A stretch of DNA of 64,000 bases, taken from assembly GCF_014648675.1 (NCBI RefSeq), contig NZ_BMRO01000007.1, forward strand, positions 253,562 to 317,561. Direction: 5' to 3'. The translations under genes were made by a program, and so were the position numbers. The notes under the pieces are model-generated. The model made no database searches. It had not been told where the DNA came from and worked only from the letters and a program-made list of their open reading frames with translations. This DNA is from Actinomadura livida (lineage in GTDB: Bacteria > Actinomycetota > Actinomycetes > Streptosporangiales > Streptosporangiaceae). Each line of letters begins with the position of its first letter. Positions within the stretch are counted from its first letter, which is position 1. Shown in pieces: positions 42,797-52,102 of the stretch.

Positions 42797-44772
42797 CACC
42801 CCCGGCAGAGCGAAGCGCGGTCCACGACGAGCAGGCCGGCTCCGGTCCGGGACGCGGAATCGAGGACTCCGCGGTCCCCGGCGGCGACGCCGCGCCCGAC
42901 AAGGAGGCGCGCGGGCAAGGCGCGCGCGAAGAGGACGAGGTGCGCGACAAGGAGACGTCCCGGAAGGGCGCCGAGCCCGAGCCGGAGGACGGCGCCGACG
43001 AAGGCGCGGCCAAGGAGGCCGGGGACGCCAAGGCGCGGCGCGGCCGCCGGCGGGCCGCGAAGCCCGGCGCCGGGACGGTGCGGCAGGGCGAGCTGATCCG
43101 GGCGCTGACCGCGCTCCGCGAGCAGCTCGACGCCTTCGAGTTCCTGCTGGACGTCCCGGGCGTCCCGGAGGCCCGCGAGGCCCGCGACGAGCTGCGCGCC
43201 CAGCTGGAGGACTACGTCCTCCCGCGCATCCAGGCCGCCGGCGCGCCGATGCTGGTGGTGCTCGGCGGGTCCACCGGCGCGGGCAAGTCCACGCTGGTCA
43301 ACACCCTCGTCGGCTCCCGCGTGAGCGCGACCGGCGTGCTGCGGCCCACCACCAGCAGCCCGATCCTGGTGTGCCACCCCGACCACGTCGACTGGTTCAT
43401 GGAGGGGCCGATGCTGCCCGGCATGGGACGGGTCCGCGGCCCGGCTCCCGACGCCATCGCGGGCGACCAACTGGTCATCATCGGCAGCGACGTCCTCCCG
43501 CCGGGCCTGGCGCTGCTCGACAGCCCCGACTTCGACTCGGTCTTCGAGGACCACTACGAGTTCGCGACCAAGCTGATGGCCGCGGCCGACCTCTGGCTGT
43601 GCGTCACCACCGCCGCCCGCTACGCCGACGCCCAGGTGTGGCAGATGCTCCAGCGGGCCAAGGAGAACGGCGCCACCATCGGCGTCGTCCTGTCCCGCGT
43701 CCCGCAGGGCGCCGGGCCGCAGGGGGCCGAGGTCGTCGAGCACTTCGGCGAGATGCTGGACGAGCACGAGGTCGGCGACGCCCGCCGCTTCACCGTCCCC
43801 GAGACCCGCATCGAGAACAGCCGCCTCCCTGAGGAGACCGTCGCCGACATCCGCGCCTGGCTGACCGGCGTCGCCGAGGACACCGAGGACCGCGAGATCG
43901 TCATCAGCGACACCCTCGCCGCCGTCCTCGACAGCTTCCGCACCCGCGTCCCCGAGCTGGCCCGGCAGGTCGAGGCGCAGGTCGAGCAGCGCACCGAGCT
44001 GGCCGGGGAGGTCGACGCCGGCTACGGCACCGCCCTCGCCGAGCTGGACGAGGCGACCCGCAACGGCTCCCTGCTGCGCGGCGAGGTGCTCGCCCGCTGG
44101 CAGGACTTCGCCGGCACCGGCGACCTGCTGAAGGCCCTGCACGTCCAGCGCGGGCGCCGCGGCCGCGGCGCCGGTCGCCGCAACCGCCGCAGCCCCGCCC
44201 GCGTCCGCGCGCTCAAGGCCGCGCTGCGCGCCGGCCTCGAATCGCTGATCATGGCGTCCGCCGAGCACGGCGCCGAGCAGGTCATCGCCCGCTGGCGCGA
44301 CCACCCGTCCGGACGCCAGGTCCTCGCCGGGACCGACGCCGAGCTCGCGCACGTCTCCCCGGAGCTGTCGCGCCGCGTCACCCGGGCCGTCAGCTCCTGG
44401 CAGGACCACGTCCAGGAGCTCATCCGCACCGAGGGCGTCACCAAGCGCTCGGTCGCCAAGCTGGTCTCGTTCGACACCGAGGCGGTGTCGCTCGTCCTGA
44501 TGATCGGCCTGCTCGGCTACGGCACCTCCGACGTGGCCGTCGAGGGCGGCAACAGCGCCGTCCCGCAGCGGCTGCTCAAGGCCCTGTTCGGCGCCGAGTC
44601 GCTGCGCGGCATGGGCGCCAAGGCCCGCGCCGACCTGCGCAGCCGCATCGGGATGCTGTTCGACGAGGAGGCCATCCGGTTCGGGCAGGTGCTCGACTCC
44701 GCCGGCATCCCCGACGAGACCGTCCCCGTCCAGCTGTACCAGGCCACCTACAACCTCGAGGTTGCCCGATGA
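42793..44772 (+). CDS. Dynamin-like GTPase, DynA-type
   Basis: A 659-residue GTPase. The N-terminal 90 residues are charged and disordered (EDEVRDKETSRKGAEPEPED). The G domain has P-loop GGSTGAGKSTLVNTL (about residues 155-170), switch RPTTSSPILV, DSPDFDS as G3, and VVLSRVP as the G4 region in place of NKxD. It lacks a clear pair of transmembrane spans. With the next gene it matches the DynA/DynB pair of Streptomyces, which acts at sporulation septa. It is coupled to cysG and dynB by four-base overlaps. Confidence 0.85.
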   Translation: MTPPAERSAVHDEQAGSGPGRGIEDSAVPGGDAAPDKEARGQGAREEDEVRDKETSRKGAEPEPEDGADEGAAKEAGDAKARRGRRRAAKPGAGTVRQGELIRALTALREQLDAFEFLLDVPGVPEAREARDELRAQLEDYVLPRIQAAGAPMLVVLGGSTGAGKSTLVNTLVGSRVSATGVLRPTTSSPILVCHPDHVDWFMEGPMLPGMGRVRGPAPDAIAGDQLVIIGSDVLPPGLALLDSPDFDSVFEDHYEFATKLMAAADLWLCVTTAARYADAQVWQMLQRAKENGATIGVVLSRVPQGAGPQGAEVVEHFGEMLDEHEVGDARRFTVPETRIENSRLPEETVADIRAWLTGVAEDTEDREIVISDTLAAVLDSFRTRVPELARQVEAQVEQRTELAGEVDAGYGTALAELDEATRNGSLLRGEVLARWQDFAGTGDLLKALHVQRGRRGRGAGRRNRRSPARVRALKAALRAGLESLIMASAEHGAEQVIARWRDHPSGRQVLAGTDAELAHVSPELSRRVTRAVSSWQDHVQELIRTEGVTKRSVAKLVSFDTEAVSLVLMIGLLGYGTSDVAVEGGNSAVPQRLLKALFGAESLRGMGAKARADLRSRIGMLFDEEAIRFGQVLDSAGIPDETVPVQLYQATYNLEVAR

Positions 44773-46472
44773 CCACCTCGGCCATCCCCGCGAACTCGCC
44801 GGCCGGAACCGGCGGGATCCCCCTCGTCCCCGCGGACGTGCCCGGCCCGCCCGCCGGGCCGCCCGGGCTGACCGACCGGCTGGCCGGCCTCGACCGGCTC
44901 GTCCACGCGGGCGTCGGCCGACTCGACCAGCCCGTCCTGGACGACGCCGTCGCACTGCTCGACCGGGCCGGGCAGCGGCTGCGGCTGTCCGGCGAGCACA
45001 CCGTCGTCACCCTCGCCGGCGGCACCGGCAGCGGGAAGTCGTCGCTGTTCAACGCGATCTGCGGGCTGGAGCTCTCACCCACCGGGATGCGCCGCCCGAT
45101 GACGTCGAAGGCCCACGCCTGCGTCTGGGGCCTGGACGGCGCGGGCCCCCTGCTCGACTGGCTGGACGTGGACAAGCGGCACCGCTACGCCCGCGCCAGC
45201 GCCCTCGACCTGGAGCGCGCCGACCACTCCCTGCAGGGCCTCGTCCTCATCGACCTGCCCGACCACGACTCCATCCAGGCGATGCACCGCGCCGAGGTCG
45301 ACCGCTTCGTCACCATCGCCGACCTGCTCGTCTGGGTCGTCGACCCGCAGAAGTACGCCGACGCGGCCCTGCACCGCAACTACATCGTCCCGTTCGCCCG
45401 GCACACCGGCGTGACGCTGATCGTCCTCAACCAGGTCGACCGGCTCACCCCGCACGAGATCGACGACTGCGTCGCCGACCTGCGCCGCCTGCTGGAGGCC
45501 GAGGGCCTCGCCGACCCGCGCATCGTGACCACCTCCGCGGTCGCCGAGGACGGCACGTACGGGTTCCGCGACGTCCTCGTGGACACCGTCGCCGCCCGCC
45601 GCGCCCGCACCGAGCGGCTCTCCGCCGACGTCGACAAGGTCGCCGAGCGGTTCGCCGACTACCGCTACGCGGCCGAGCCGCCGACCACCGTCGACGACGC
45701 CCGCCGCGCCGACCTCGTGCAGGCGTTCACCGACGCCGCGGGCGCGCCCGCGGTCGCCGAGGCCATGGAGAGCGCCTACGAACTGCGCGCCGCCGACTTC
45801 GTGGGCTGGCCCGTCGCCGCCATCGCCGCCCGGCTCCGGTCCGACCCGCTGCGCCGGATGCGGCTGACCGAGCTGCGCGAGGAACTCCGCAACGCCTTCA
45901 CCGGGCCGATCGGCGCGCAGCAGGGCGATGTGGACAACGCGCTCCAGGCCGTGACCGAGGGGCTGTCCCAGGAGCTTCCTACACATTGGGGACGCTCCGT
46001 CCGCGCCGCCGCCCGGTCGCACGCCACCGAGATCCCGGAGGCCCTGGGCGAATCGCTCAAGCACGCGCTGCCCACGTTCAACGCCGTGCCCCGCTGGTGG
46101 TGGCTGGTCAAGACGTGGCAGTACTTCCTGGTGCTGGTCGCCGTCCTGAGCGTCGTGTGGATCGGCTTCCTCGTCGCCTACGGCCTGTTCGACCTCGGCG
46201 GCGACAACCCCAGCCGCCTGGTCGGGGACGCCGGTCTCATCCCCTATGTCGCCGTCCTGGTCGTGTGCACGCTCGGGATGGGCTGGCTCACCGCGTCCGC
46301 CTGCCGCAACCTCGTGGCCCTGTCGTCCGCGAAGCACGGCGACAAGATGGAGCACCACATGCGCGTGGGCATCGAGCGCGTCGCCCACGAGAAGGTGATC
46401 GGGCCCATCGAGGAGGACCTGCAGGTCTACGCCCGCTTCCGCGAGAACGTGGACATCGCCCTCGGCCGCTAG
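44769..46472 (+). CDS. Dynamin-like GTPase with two membrane spans, DynB-type
   Basis: A 567-residue GTPase. P-loop LAGGTGSGKSSLFNAI (about residue 80), RRPMTSKAHA switch, DLPDHDSI (G3) and LNQVDRL (G4). Near the C-terminus WQYFLVLVAVLSVVWIGFLVAYG and LIPYVAVLVVCTLGMGW form two membrane spans. The pairing of a soluble and a membrane dynamin matches Streptomyces DynA/DynB. Start ATGA overlap at 44769. Confidence 0.87.
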   Translation: MTTSAIPANSPAGTGGIPLVPADVPGPPAGPPGLTDRLAGLDRLVHAGVGRLDQPVLDDAVALLDRAGQRLRLSGEHTVVTLAGGTGSGKSSLFNAICGLELSPTGMRRPMTSKAHACVWGLDGAGPLLDWLDVDKRHRYARASALDLERADHSLQGLVLIDLPDHDSIQAMHRAEVDRFVTIADLLVWVVDPQKYADAALHRNYIVPFARHTGVTLIVLNQVDRLTPHEIDDCVADLRRLLEAEGLADPRIVTTSAVAEDGTYGFRDVLVDTVAARRARTERLSADVDKVAERFADYRYAAEPPTTVDDARRADLVQAFTDAAGAPAVAEAMESAYELRAADFVGWPVAAIAARLRSDPLRRMRLTELREELRNAFTGPIGAQQGDVDNALQAVTEGLSQELPTHWGRSVRAAARSHATEIPEALGESLKHALPTFNAVPRWWWLVKTWQYFLVLVAVLSVVWIGFLVAYGLFDLGGDNPSRLVGDAGLIPYVAVLVVCTLGMGWLTASACRNLVALSSAKHGDKMEHHMRVGIERVAHEKVIGPIEEDLQVYARFRENVDIALGR

Positions 46473-46560
46473 TTATCCACAGTTTCCCGACCGGTCCCGC
46501 CGCCCGCCGCCCCTGCGCCACCGTTGACGCGTACACCACGTGCGAGAGACGGAGGACGCA

Positions 46561-47022
46561 GTGAACGAGGCCCACATCACCATCACCGGCTGGGTCGCGG
46601 CCGAGCCCCGCTACACCATGACGCCCAACGGGACGCCGTTCCTCTCCCTGCGGGTCGGCTGCACGCCCCGGCGCTACGATCGGCAGACGGGCCAGTGGCA
46701 GGACGTCGAGACGCTGTTCTTGACGGTCAACTGCTGGCGTGGGCTCGCCGACAACGTCAACGCGTCCGAGTTCCCGCGCGGCACCCCGGTCCTGGTCACG
46801 GGCCGCCTCCGGATCCGCCAGTACGAGCGTGACGGCCAGTGGCGCTTCTCCGCCGAGGTGGAGGCCGGCACCCTCGGCCCCGACCTGCAGCGCGGCACCG
46901 CCGACTTCCGGCCCGTCCAGCGCGGCGGCCCGCTGAGCGAGGAAGACCGCCAGCTCGCCCGCGACGCCGCCGACGAATGGGCCCTCACCGCCCCCGCAGA
47001 GGACGAACCCAAAGCGGCCTAG
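46561..47022 (+). CDS. Single-stranded DNA-binding protein, SsbB-type without acidic tail
   Basis: A 153-residue OB-fold protein: ITITGWVAAEPRYTMTPNGTPFLSLRV, WQDVETLFLTVNCWRGLADNV and PVLVTGRLRIRQYERDG. The C-terminus (TAPAEDEPKAA) lacks the DDxPF-type acidic tip of the essential SSB, as in the SsbB paralogue of Streptomyces, which is linked to chromosome segregation in spores. GTG 46561 follows GACGGAGG. It lies 88 bases after dynB. Confidence 0.88.
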   Translation: MNEAHITITGWVAAEPRYTMTPNGTPFLSLRVGCTPRRYDRQTGQWQDVETLFLTVNCWRGLADNVNASEFPRGTPVLVTGRLRIRQYERDGQWRFSAEVEAGTLGPDLQRGTADFRPVQRGGPLSEEDRQLARDAADEWALTAPAEDEPKAA

Positions 47023-47393
47023 CGCGCACGGCGGCGGGCGGCCGCCGGTTCGAGGCGATCGAGGCGGCCGAGCGGAAGAAGTCGCACGTCCTGGCGACCG
47101 GCACGTCCGGACCACTTGGAGAAGGCACTGCGAGTGGAGGGGCGTGGCCGGCAGTGGTGTCGCTGCCGGTCGGCGCCCCCCGCACCGTGGGGGTTATGCG
47201 GCGTCAGATCCAGGAAATGCCGCGCATGGTCGTATCCCCCTCAGGATGTGCCGGGGCCGCGGAGACGCGGGCCCCGATGCGTGGTGTCCGGACGGTCACT
47301 CGCATGTGCGTTCCCGAACGTACCTGTTTCACGCCCCTTCCGCACACGTTGCAACTATCGTGTTACACAAGGTGATGCGCGTTAGGGGGAAGG
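47023..47393. other. Gene-less region before the diguanylate cyclase
   Basis: A stretch of 371 bases. It contains two hairpins: a C-run/G-run stem at 47176-47193, and 47252-47276 (CGGGGCCGCG with CGCGGGCCCCG, one bulge), which may end the ssb transcript. The BldD-like box lies at 47363-47375. No convincing coding frame was seen. Confidence 0.5.
47363..47375. promoter_or_regulatory. BldD-like box upstream of the GGDEF gene
   Basis: TTACACAAGGTGA fits the BldD consensus TnACnC(A/T)GnGTnA with one mismatch (A for G at position 8). It ends 18 bases before the ATG. BldD is a c-di-GMP-dependent repressor that controls many cyclase genes in Streptomyces. Confidence 0.45.
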
Positions 47394-48683
47394 ATGACGG
47401 CAGTGCAGTCGTCCGCCGAGGACCGTGGCGGGGAGCTGGCCTTCCGGCCGAGGCGCCGGACGCTTCTGGGGCGTCCGTCCCTGCTCGTGATCTACGTACC
47501 GGTGGTGGTGGCCGCCCATTTCGGCCTCACCGTCGCGGGGCTCCTCAGCACGCCGCTCCGGACCGCCGAGCTGGCGACGTTCGCGGCCCTGCTGGCGTGC
47601 GGCGCGATGTGCATCGAGGCCACCCGCCGGCTCGGGATGCCGGCCGGGGTCGCGCGCGACCTGCTGTCGGCGTGGTGGCTGCCGGTCGCGCTGCTGCTGC
47701 CCCCGGTGTACGCGCTGCTGATCCCGCTGCCGGTGCAGGCGCTCCTCCAGTTCCGGGTGCGCCGCACGCTGATCTACCGGCGCGCCCTGGTCGCCGCGGC
47801 GCACGGGATCGCCGGCGCGTGCGCGTCCCTGGCGTTTCACCAGGTGGTGCGCGACCCCCTGGAGGGGGCGCCGGAATGGGTCGTCCAGGCGTACCCGGGC
47901 ATCCTGGCGGCGGTCGGGTGCGCCGCGGTGTTCACGGTGGTGAACACCGCGATCGTGGCGGTCGCGGCCCACGCGGCGAGCCCCGAGAGCCGCTGGCGCG
48001 ACGTCCTGTGGACGCGCGAGAACCTGCTCCTCGACGTGGTCGAGCTGTGCGTCGGCATCCTCGTGGCGATCACCTGCGCGCTGTCCCTCGGCCTGCTGAT
48101 CCTGGCACTGCCCCCGCTGATGCTGCTGCAGCGGAGCCTGATGCACCAGCAGCTCCAGGCGGCGGCGCGGACGGACGCCAAGACGGGGCTGCTGAACGCG
48201 GCGGCCTGGCAGATGGAGGCCGACACCGAACTGTCCCGGGCCCAGCGCACCCACGACACCGTGGCGCTGCTCCTCATCGACATCGACCATTTCAAACGGG
48301 TCAACGACACCCACGGCCACCTCATGGGGGATCAGGTCCTCGTGGGAGTGGCCAGCACCCTGTGCCACCAGTTGCGGGACTACGACGTGGTGGGCAGGTT
48401 CGGCGGCGAGGAGTTCGTGGTCCTGCTCCCCGGCGCCGACACCGTCGAGGCGTGCCGCGTGGCCGAACGCCTGCGCGGCCGCGTGCGCAGGCTGGCGGTG
48501 CCCGCCGAGGAGGGCACGGTCACGGTGACGGTCTCGGTGGGCGTGGCCCTGTTCCGCACCCACGGCCAGGACCTCCTGGAACTCCTGGCGTCCGCCGACC
48601 TGGCCCTCTACCGGGCCAAGTCCTCCGGCCGGGACCGCGTCTGCCTCCCCGCGGTGGACGGCCCGAGACCGACCGGAACCTGA
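47394..48683 (+). CDS. Membrane diguanylate cyclase (GGDEF)
   Basis: A 429-residue protein. About five to six hydrophobic spans occupy residues 30-255, then a GGDEF domain: TDAKTGLLNAAAW, LLLIDIDHFKRVNDTHGH, and the active-site RFGGEEFVVLLPG (GGEEF), so catalysis is likely. No RxxD inhibitory site is clear, and there is no EAL domain. It makes c-di-GMP; the BldD-like box just upstream suggests feedback control through BldD. Confidence 0.9.
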   Translation: MTAVQSSAEDRGGELAFRPRRRTLLGRPSLLVIYVPVVVAAHFGLTVAGLLSTPLRTAELATFAALLACGAMCIEATRRLGMPAGVARDLLSAWWLPVALLLPPVYALLIPLPVQALLQFRVRRTLIYRRALVAAAHGIAGACASLAFHQVVRDPLEGAPEWVVQAYPGILAAVGCAAVFTVVNTAIVAVAAHAASPESRWRDVLWTRENLLLDVVELCVGILVAITCALSLGLLILALPPLMLLQRSLMHQQLQAAARTDAKTGLLNAAAWQMEADTELSRAQRTHDTVALLLIDIDHFKRVNDTHGHLMGDQVLVGVASTLCHQLRDYDVVGRFGGEEFVVLLPGADTVEACRVAERLRGRVRRLAVPAEEGTVTVTVSVGVALFRTHGQDLLELLASADLALYRAKSSGRDRVCLPAVDGPRPTGT

Positions 48684-48736
48684 ACGTCCCCGGGAGGAGC
48701 CCGGGGGCCGGCCGCCGAGGGCATGGCAGGTGGCAC

Positions 48737-48763
48737 TTAACACCGTCGCAGACCCTCTAGGCT
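48737..48763 (+). promoter_or_regulatory. Probable leaderless promoter of ettA
   Basis: TTAACA (48737-48742), 15 bases, TAGGCT (48758-48763), then only seven bases to the ATG at 48771. The short spacer is not ideal, but the -10 position suggests a leaderless message. Confidence 0.4.
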
Positions 48764-48770
48764 TGAGGAT

Positions 48771-50432
48771 ATGGCCGAGTACATCTACACGATGCAGCGT
48801 GTGCGCAAGGCACATGGCGACAAGGTCGTCCTTGACGACGTCACCCTGCATTTCCTTCCGGGTGCGAAGATCGGAGTCCTGGGGCCGAACGGCACCGGTA
48901 AGTCGACGCTGCTGCGCATGATGGCCGGTCTGGAACAGCCGTCCAACGGCGAGGCGCGACTCATGCCGGGCTTCACGGTCGGCATGCTCCAGCAGGAGCC
49001 CCCGCTGAACGAGGAGAAGACCGTCCTCGGGAACGTCGAGGAGGGCGTCGCCGAGACGAAGGCGATGCTCGACCGGTTCAACGAGATCGCCGAGAAGATG
49101 GCGACGGACTACTCCGACGAGCTGATGGAGGAGATGGGCAAGCTCCAGGAGCACCTCGACCACCGCAACGCGTGGGACCTCGACAGCCAGCTCGAACAGG
49201 CGATGGACGCGCTGCGCTGCCCGGCGGGCGACGCCGAGGTGTCGAAGCTGTCCGGTGGCGAGCGCCGCCGCGTCGCGCTGTGCAAGCTGCTCCTCGAAGC
49301 CCCCGACCTGCTGCTGCTGGACGAGCCCACCAACCACCTGGACGCCGAGAGCGTGCAGTGGCTGGAGCAGTTCCTCGCGAAGTACGAGGGGACCGTCCTG
49401 GCCGTCACGCACGACCGGTACTTCCTCGACAACGTCGCCACCTGGATCCTGGAGCTCGACCGGGGCCGCTGCTACCCGTACGAGGGCAACTACTCCGTCT
49501 ACCTGGAGAAGAAGGCCGAGCGGCTGAAGGTCGAGGGCAACAAGGACGCCAAGCGCAAGAAGCGCCTCCAGGACGAGCTGGAGTGGGTCCGGTCGAACCC
49601 GAAGGCGCGGCAGACGAAGAGCAAGGCGCGCCTGGAGCGGTACGAGGAGATGGCCGCCGAGGCGGCCAAGCACCGCAAGCTGGACTTCGAGGAGATCCAG
49701 ATCCCGCCGGGCCCCCGCCTCGGCAACACGGTCATCGTGGCCGACAAGCTGACGAAGGGGTTCGGCGACCGGCTCCTCATGGAGGACCTGTCGTTCAACC
49801 TGCCGCCGAACGGCATCGTCGGCGTCATCGGCCCGAACGGCGTCGGCAAGACCACGCTCTTCCGCATGATCATCGGCGAGGAGCAGCCGGACGCGGGCGA
49901 GCTGCGGCTCGGCGAGACCGTCCAGGTCTCCTACGTCGACCAGGGCCGCGGGGGCATCGACCCGAAGAAGACGGTGTGGGAGGTCGTGTCCGACGGCCTC
50001 GACCACATCAAGGTCGGGCAGGTCGAGATGCCGTCCCGCGCGTACGTCGCGGCGTTCGGCTTCAAGGGCCCCGACCAGCAGAAGCCGGCGGGCGTCCTGT
50101 CCGGCGGCGAGCGCAACCGCCTCAACCTGGCGCTCACGCTGAAGATGGGCGGGAACGTCCTGCTGCTGGACGAGCCGACGAACGACCTCGACACCGAGAC
50201 CCTGTCCAGCCTGGAGAACGCCCTTCTGGAGTTCCCCGGCTGCGCCGTGATCACCTCGCACGACCGGTGGTTCCTGGACCGCATCGCCACGCACATCCTC
50301 GCGTGGGAGGAGGGGTCGAGCTGGTTCTGGTTCGAGGGCAACTTCGCCGACTACGAGAAGAACAAGATCGAGCGGCTGGGCGCCGACGCCGCCCGCCCGC
50401 ACCGGGTGACGCACCGCAAGCTGACCCGCTGA
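48771..50432 (+). CDS. ettA: Energy-dependent translational throttle protein EttA (ABC-F)
   Basis: A 553-residue ABC-F ATPase with two nucleotide-binding domains. Domain 1: GPNGTGKSTLLRMMAG, LSGGERRRVALCKLL, LLDEPTNHLDAESVQWLEQ. Domain 2: GPNGVGKTTLFRMI, LSGGERNRLNLAL, LLLDEPTNDLDTETL. The arm and P-site interaction linker lie between (ERLKVEGNKDAKRKKRLQ). EttA binds the ribosomal E site and gates the first steps of elongation under low energy. It is nearly identical in layout to actinobacterial EttA. Confidence 0.95.
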   Translation: MAEYIYTMQRVRKAHGDKVVLDDVTLHFLPGAKIGVLGPNGTGKSTLLRMMAGLEQPSNGEARLMPGFTVGMLQQEPPLNEEKTVLGNVEEGVAETKAMLDRFNEIAEKMATDYSDELMEEMGKLQEHLDHRNAWDLDSQLEQAMDALRCPAGDAEVSKLSGGERRRVALCKLLLEAPDLLLLDEPTNHLDAESVQWLEQFLAKYEGTVLAVTHDRYFLDNVATWILELDRGRCYPYEGNYSVYLEKKAERLKVEGNKDAKRKKRLQDELEWVRSNPKARQTKSKARLERYEEMAAEAAKHRKLDFEEIQIPPGPRLGNTVIVADKLTKGFGDRLLMEDLSFNLPPNGIVGVIGPNGVGKTTLFRMIIGEEQPDAGELRLGETVQVSYVDQGRGGIDPKKTVWEVVSDGLDHIKVGQVEMPSRAYVAAFGFKGPDQQKPAGVLSGGERNRLNLALTLKMGGNVLLLDEPTNDLDTETLSSLENALLEFPGCAVITSHDRWFLDRIATHILAWEEGSSWFWFEGNFADYEKNKIERLGADAARPHRVTHRKLTR

Positions 50433-50450
50433 CCCCCTGAACGACCCTGG

Positions 50451-50482
50451 ACGGCCGCGCGCTCGACCGAGCGCGCGGCCGT
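50451..50482 (+). terminator. Hairpin terminator after ettA
   Basis: CGGCCGCGCGCTCG (50452-50465) and CGAGCGCGCGGCCG (50468-50481) are perfect inverted copies, 18 bases after the ettA stop. The loop is very short, so the top pairs probably open; few T follow. Confidence 0.65.
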
Positions 50483-50524
50483 TCGCATGCCCGGGACGTC
50501 AATGCGTTGAGTGATGCTCGCTGT

Positions 50525-50579
50525 GCATCGATTGATGCGCATTTCGTGTTGGACAGGTATTGATCGCGTCTCCTATCGT
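50525..50579 (+). promoter_or_regulatory. Operator and promoter of the glucarate operon
   Basis: GCATC-GATT-GATGC (50525-50538) is a palindrome resembling GntR-family sites. TTGGAC (50549-50554) and TATCGT (50574-50579), 19 bases apart, form a weak promoter just downstream. The gene start is at 50618. Confidence 0.4.
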
Positions 50580-50617
50580 CCGGGTTGACCCCACCGCCGG
50601 ACCTAGGAGGACGGACG

Positions 50618-52102
50618 ATGGCGCGGCTCACCGGGCGCATGGTGATCGGCTCCGAGCGCGTCGCCGGGACGGGCACGGCGATCAGGGCCGTCGATCCGCG
50701 CACCGGTGCGCGCCTCGACCCGGAGTACCGCTACGGCGGTGAGGCCGAGGTGGAGCGGGCCTGCGCGCTGGCGGAGGAGGCGTTCGACGCCTACCGCGCC
50801 ACGCCCCCCGAGCGTCGCGCCGCCTTCCTGGAAACGGTCGCGGTCAAGCTCGACGATCTCACCGACGCGCTCGTCGCGCGCGCCACGGCCGAGACGGGGC
50901 TTCCCGAGCCGCGCCTGACGGGGGAGGTCGCCCGTACCACCGGGCAGCTCCGCCTCTTCGCCGCAGACCTCCGCGCCGCCGGCGACGGAACCGGCCCCGT
51001 CGATCCCGCCGGGGACGCCGGTCCGGAGATCCGGCAGGGCAGGGTGGCGCTCGGGCCGGTGACGGTGTTCGGGGCGAGCAACTTCCCGCTTGCGTTCTCT
51101 GTGGCGGGCGGGGACACGGCGTCGGCGCTGGCGGCCGGCTGCCCGGTGATCGTGAAGGCGCACGACGCCCACCCCGGGACGTGCGAGCTGGTCGGCCGGG
51201 CCGTGTCGGGGGCCGTCCGGGAGGCGGGGCTGCCGGAGGGCGTGTTCTCGATGCTGTACGGGGACGGGCCGACGCTGGGCATCGCGCTCGTCACCGACCC
51301 GCGCGTCCAGGCGGTCGGGTTCACCGGTTCGCGGGCGGCGGGCCTGGCGATCGCGAAGGCGGCGGCGAACCGGCCCCGCCCGATCCCGGTGTACGCGGAG
51401 ATGAGCAGCGTCAACCCGGTCTTCCTGCTCCCGGAGGCCCTCGCGGAGGGCGGCGGCGAACTCGCGGACGCGTTCGCCGGGTCGGTGACGCTCGGGGCCG
51501 GGCAGTTCTGCACGAGCCCGGGCCTGGTCTTCGCGGTCAGGGGGCCCGCGCTGGACGCGTTCCTGGACGCGGCGGCGAAGGCCATCGCCGGCGACCCGGG
51601 CGCGCCCATGCTCACCCCCGGCATCGCCCGCGCCTACGCGGAGGGCGTCGGACGCCTCGAACGGCACCCCGAGGTCGAGATCCTCGCGCGGGGAAGGGAA
51701 CCCGACGCGGCGGTCGGCGGCGCGGCCGCCCTCGCCGCCGTGGACGCCGAGCACTTCGGGCCCGGCCTGCAGGAAGAGATCTTCGGCGCGTGCTCCCTCG
51801 TCGTCCGGTGCGCGGATCTCGACCAGGTCCGGGAACTGGCCCGCGGCCTTGAGGGGCAGCTGACCGTGACGATCCACGCGGCCGCGGGCGACCGGGAGGC
51901 GGCGGACCGGCTGCTGCCCGTCCTGGAGCGGCTGGCCGGACGGATCGTGTGGGACGGCTGGCCCACCGGGGTGCGGGTCGGGCACGCGATGGTCCACGGC
52001 GGGCCGTTCCCGGCGACGTCCGATTCGCGGACGACGTCCGTGGGGAGCCTGGCCATCGAGCGGTTCCGGCGGCCGATCGCCTACCAGGGGGCGCGGCGAT
52101 GA
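50618..52102 (+). CDS. 2,5-dioxovalerate (alpha-ketoglutarate semialdehyde) dehydrogenase
   Basis: A 494-residue aldehyde dehydrogenase. [25 protein letters not shown] and [10 protein letters not shown] form the NADP-binding region; the catalytic Glu is in [14 protein letters not shown] and the Cys in [11 protein letters not shown]. These motifs are typical of the KGSADH branch, which oxidises 2,5-dioxovalerate to 2-oxoglutarate, the last step of glucarate and related pathways. AGGAGG lies seven bases before the ATG at 50618. It overlaps the glucarate dehydratase gene by ATGA. Confidence 0.88.
   Translation: MARLTGRMVIGSERVAGTGTAIRAVDPRTGARLDPEYRYGGEAEVERACALAEEAFDAYRATPPERRAAFLETVAVKLDDLTDALVARATAETGLPEPRLTGEVARTTGQLRLFAADLRAAGDGTGPVDPAGDAGPEIRQGRVALGPVTVFGASNFPLAFSVAGGDTASALAAGCPVIVKAHDAHPGTCELVGRAVSGAVREAGLPEGVFSMLYGDGPTLGIALVTDPRVQAVGFTGSRAAGLAIAKAAANRPRPIPVYAEMSSVNPVFLLPEALAEGGGELADAFAGSVTLGAGQFCTSPGLVFAVRGPALDAFLDAAAKAIAGDPGAPMLTPGIARAYAEGVGRLERHPEVEILARGREPDAAVGGAAALAAVDAEHFGPGLQEEIFGACSLVVRCADLDQVRELARGLEGQLTVTIHAAAGDREAADRLLPVLERLAGRIVWDGWPTGVRVGHAMVHGGPFPATSDSRTTSVGSLAIERFRRPIAYQGARR

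Noticed and set aside
47382-50414. A 1010-residue open frame on the minus strand
   Set aside because: Complement of the GGDEF and ettA genes, with no recognisable domain.
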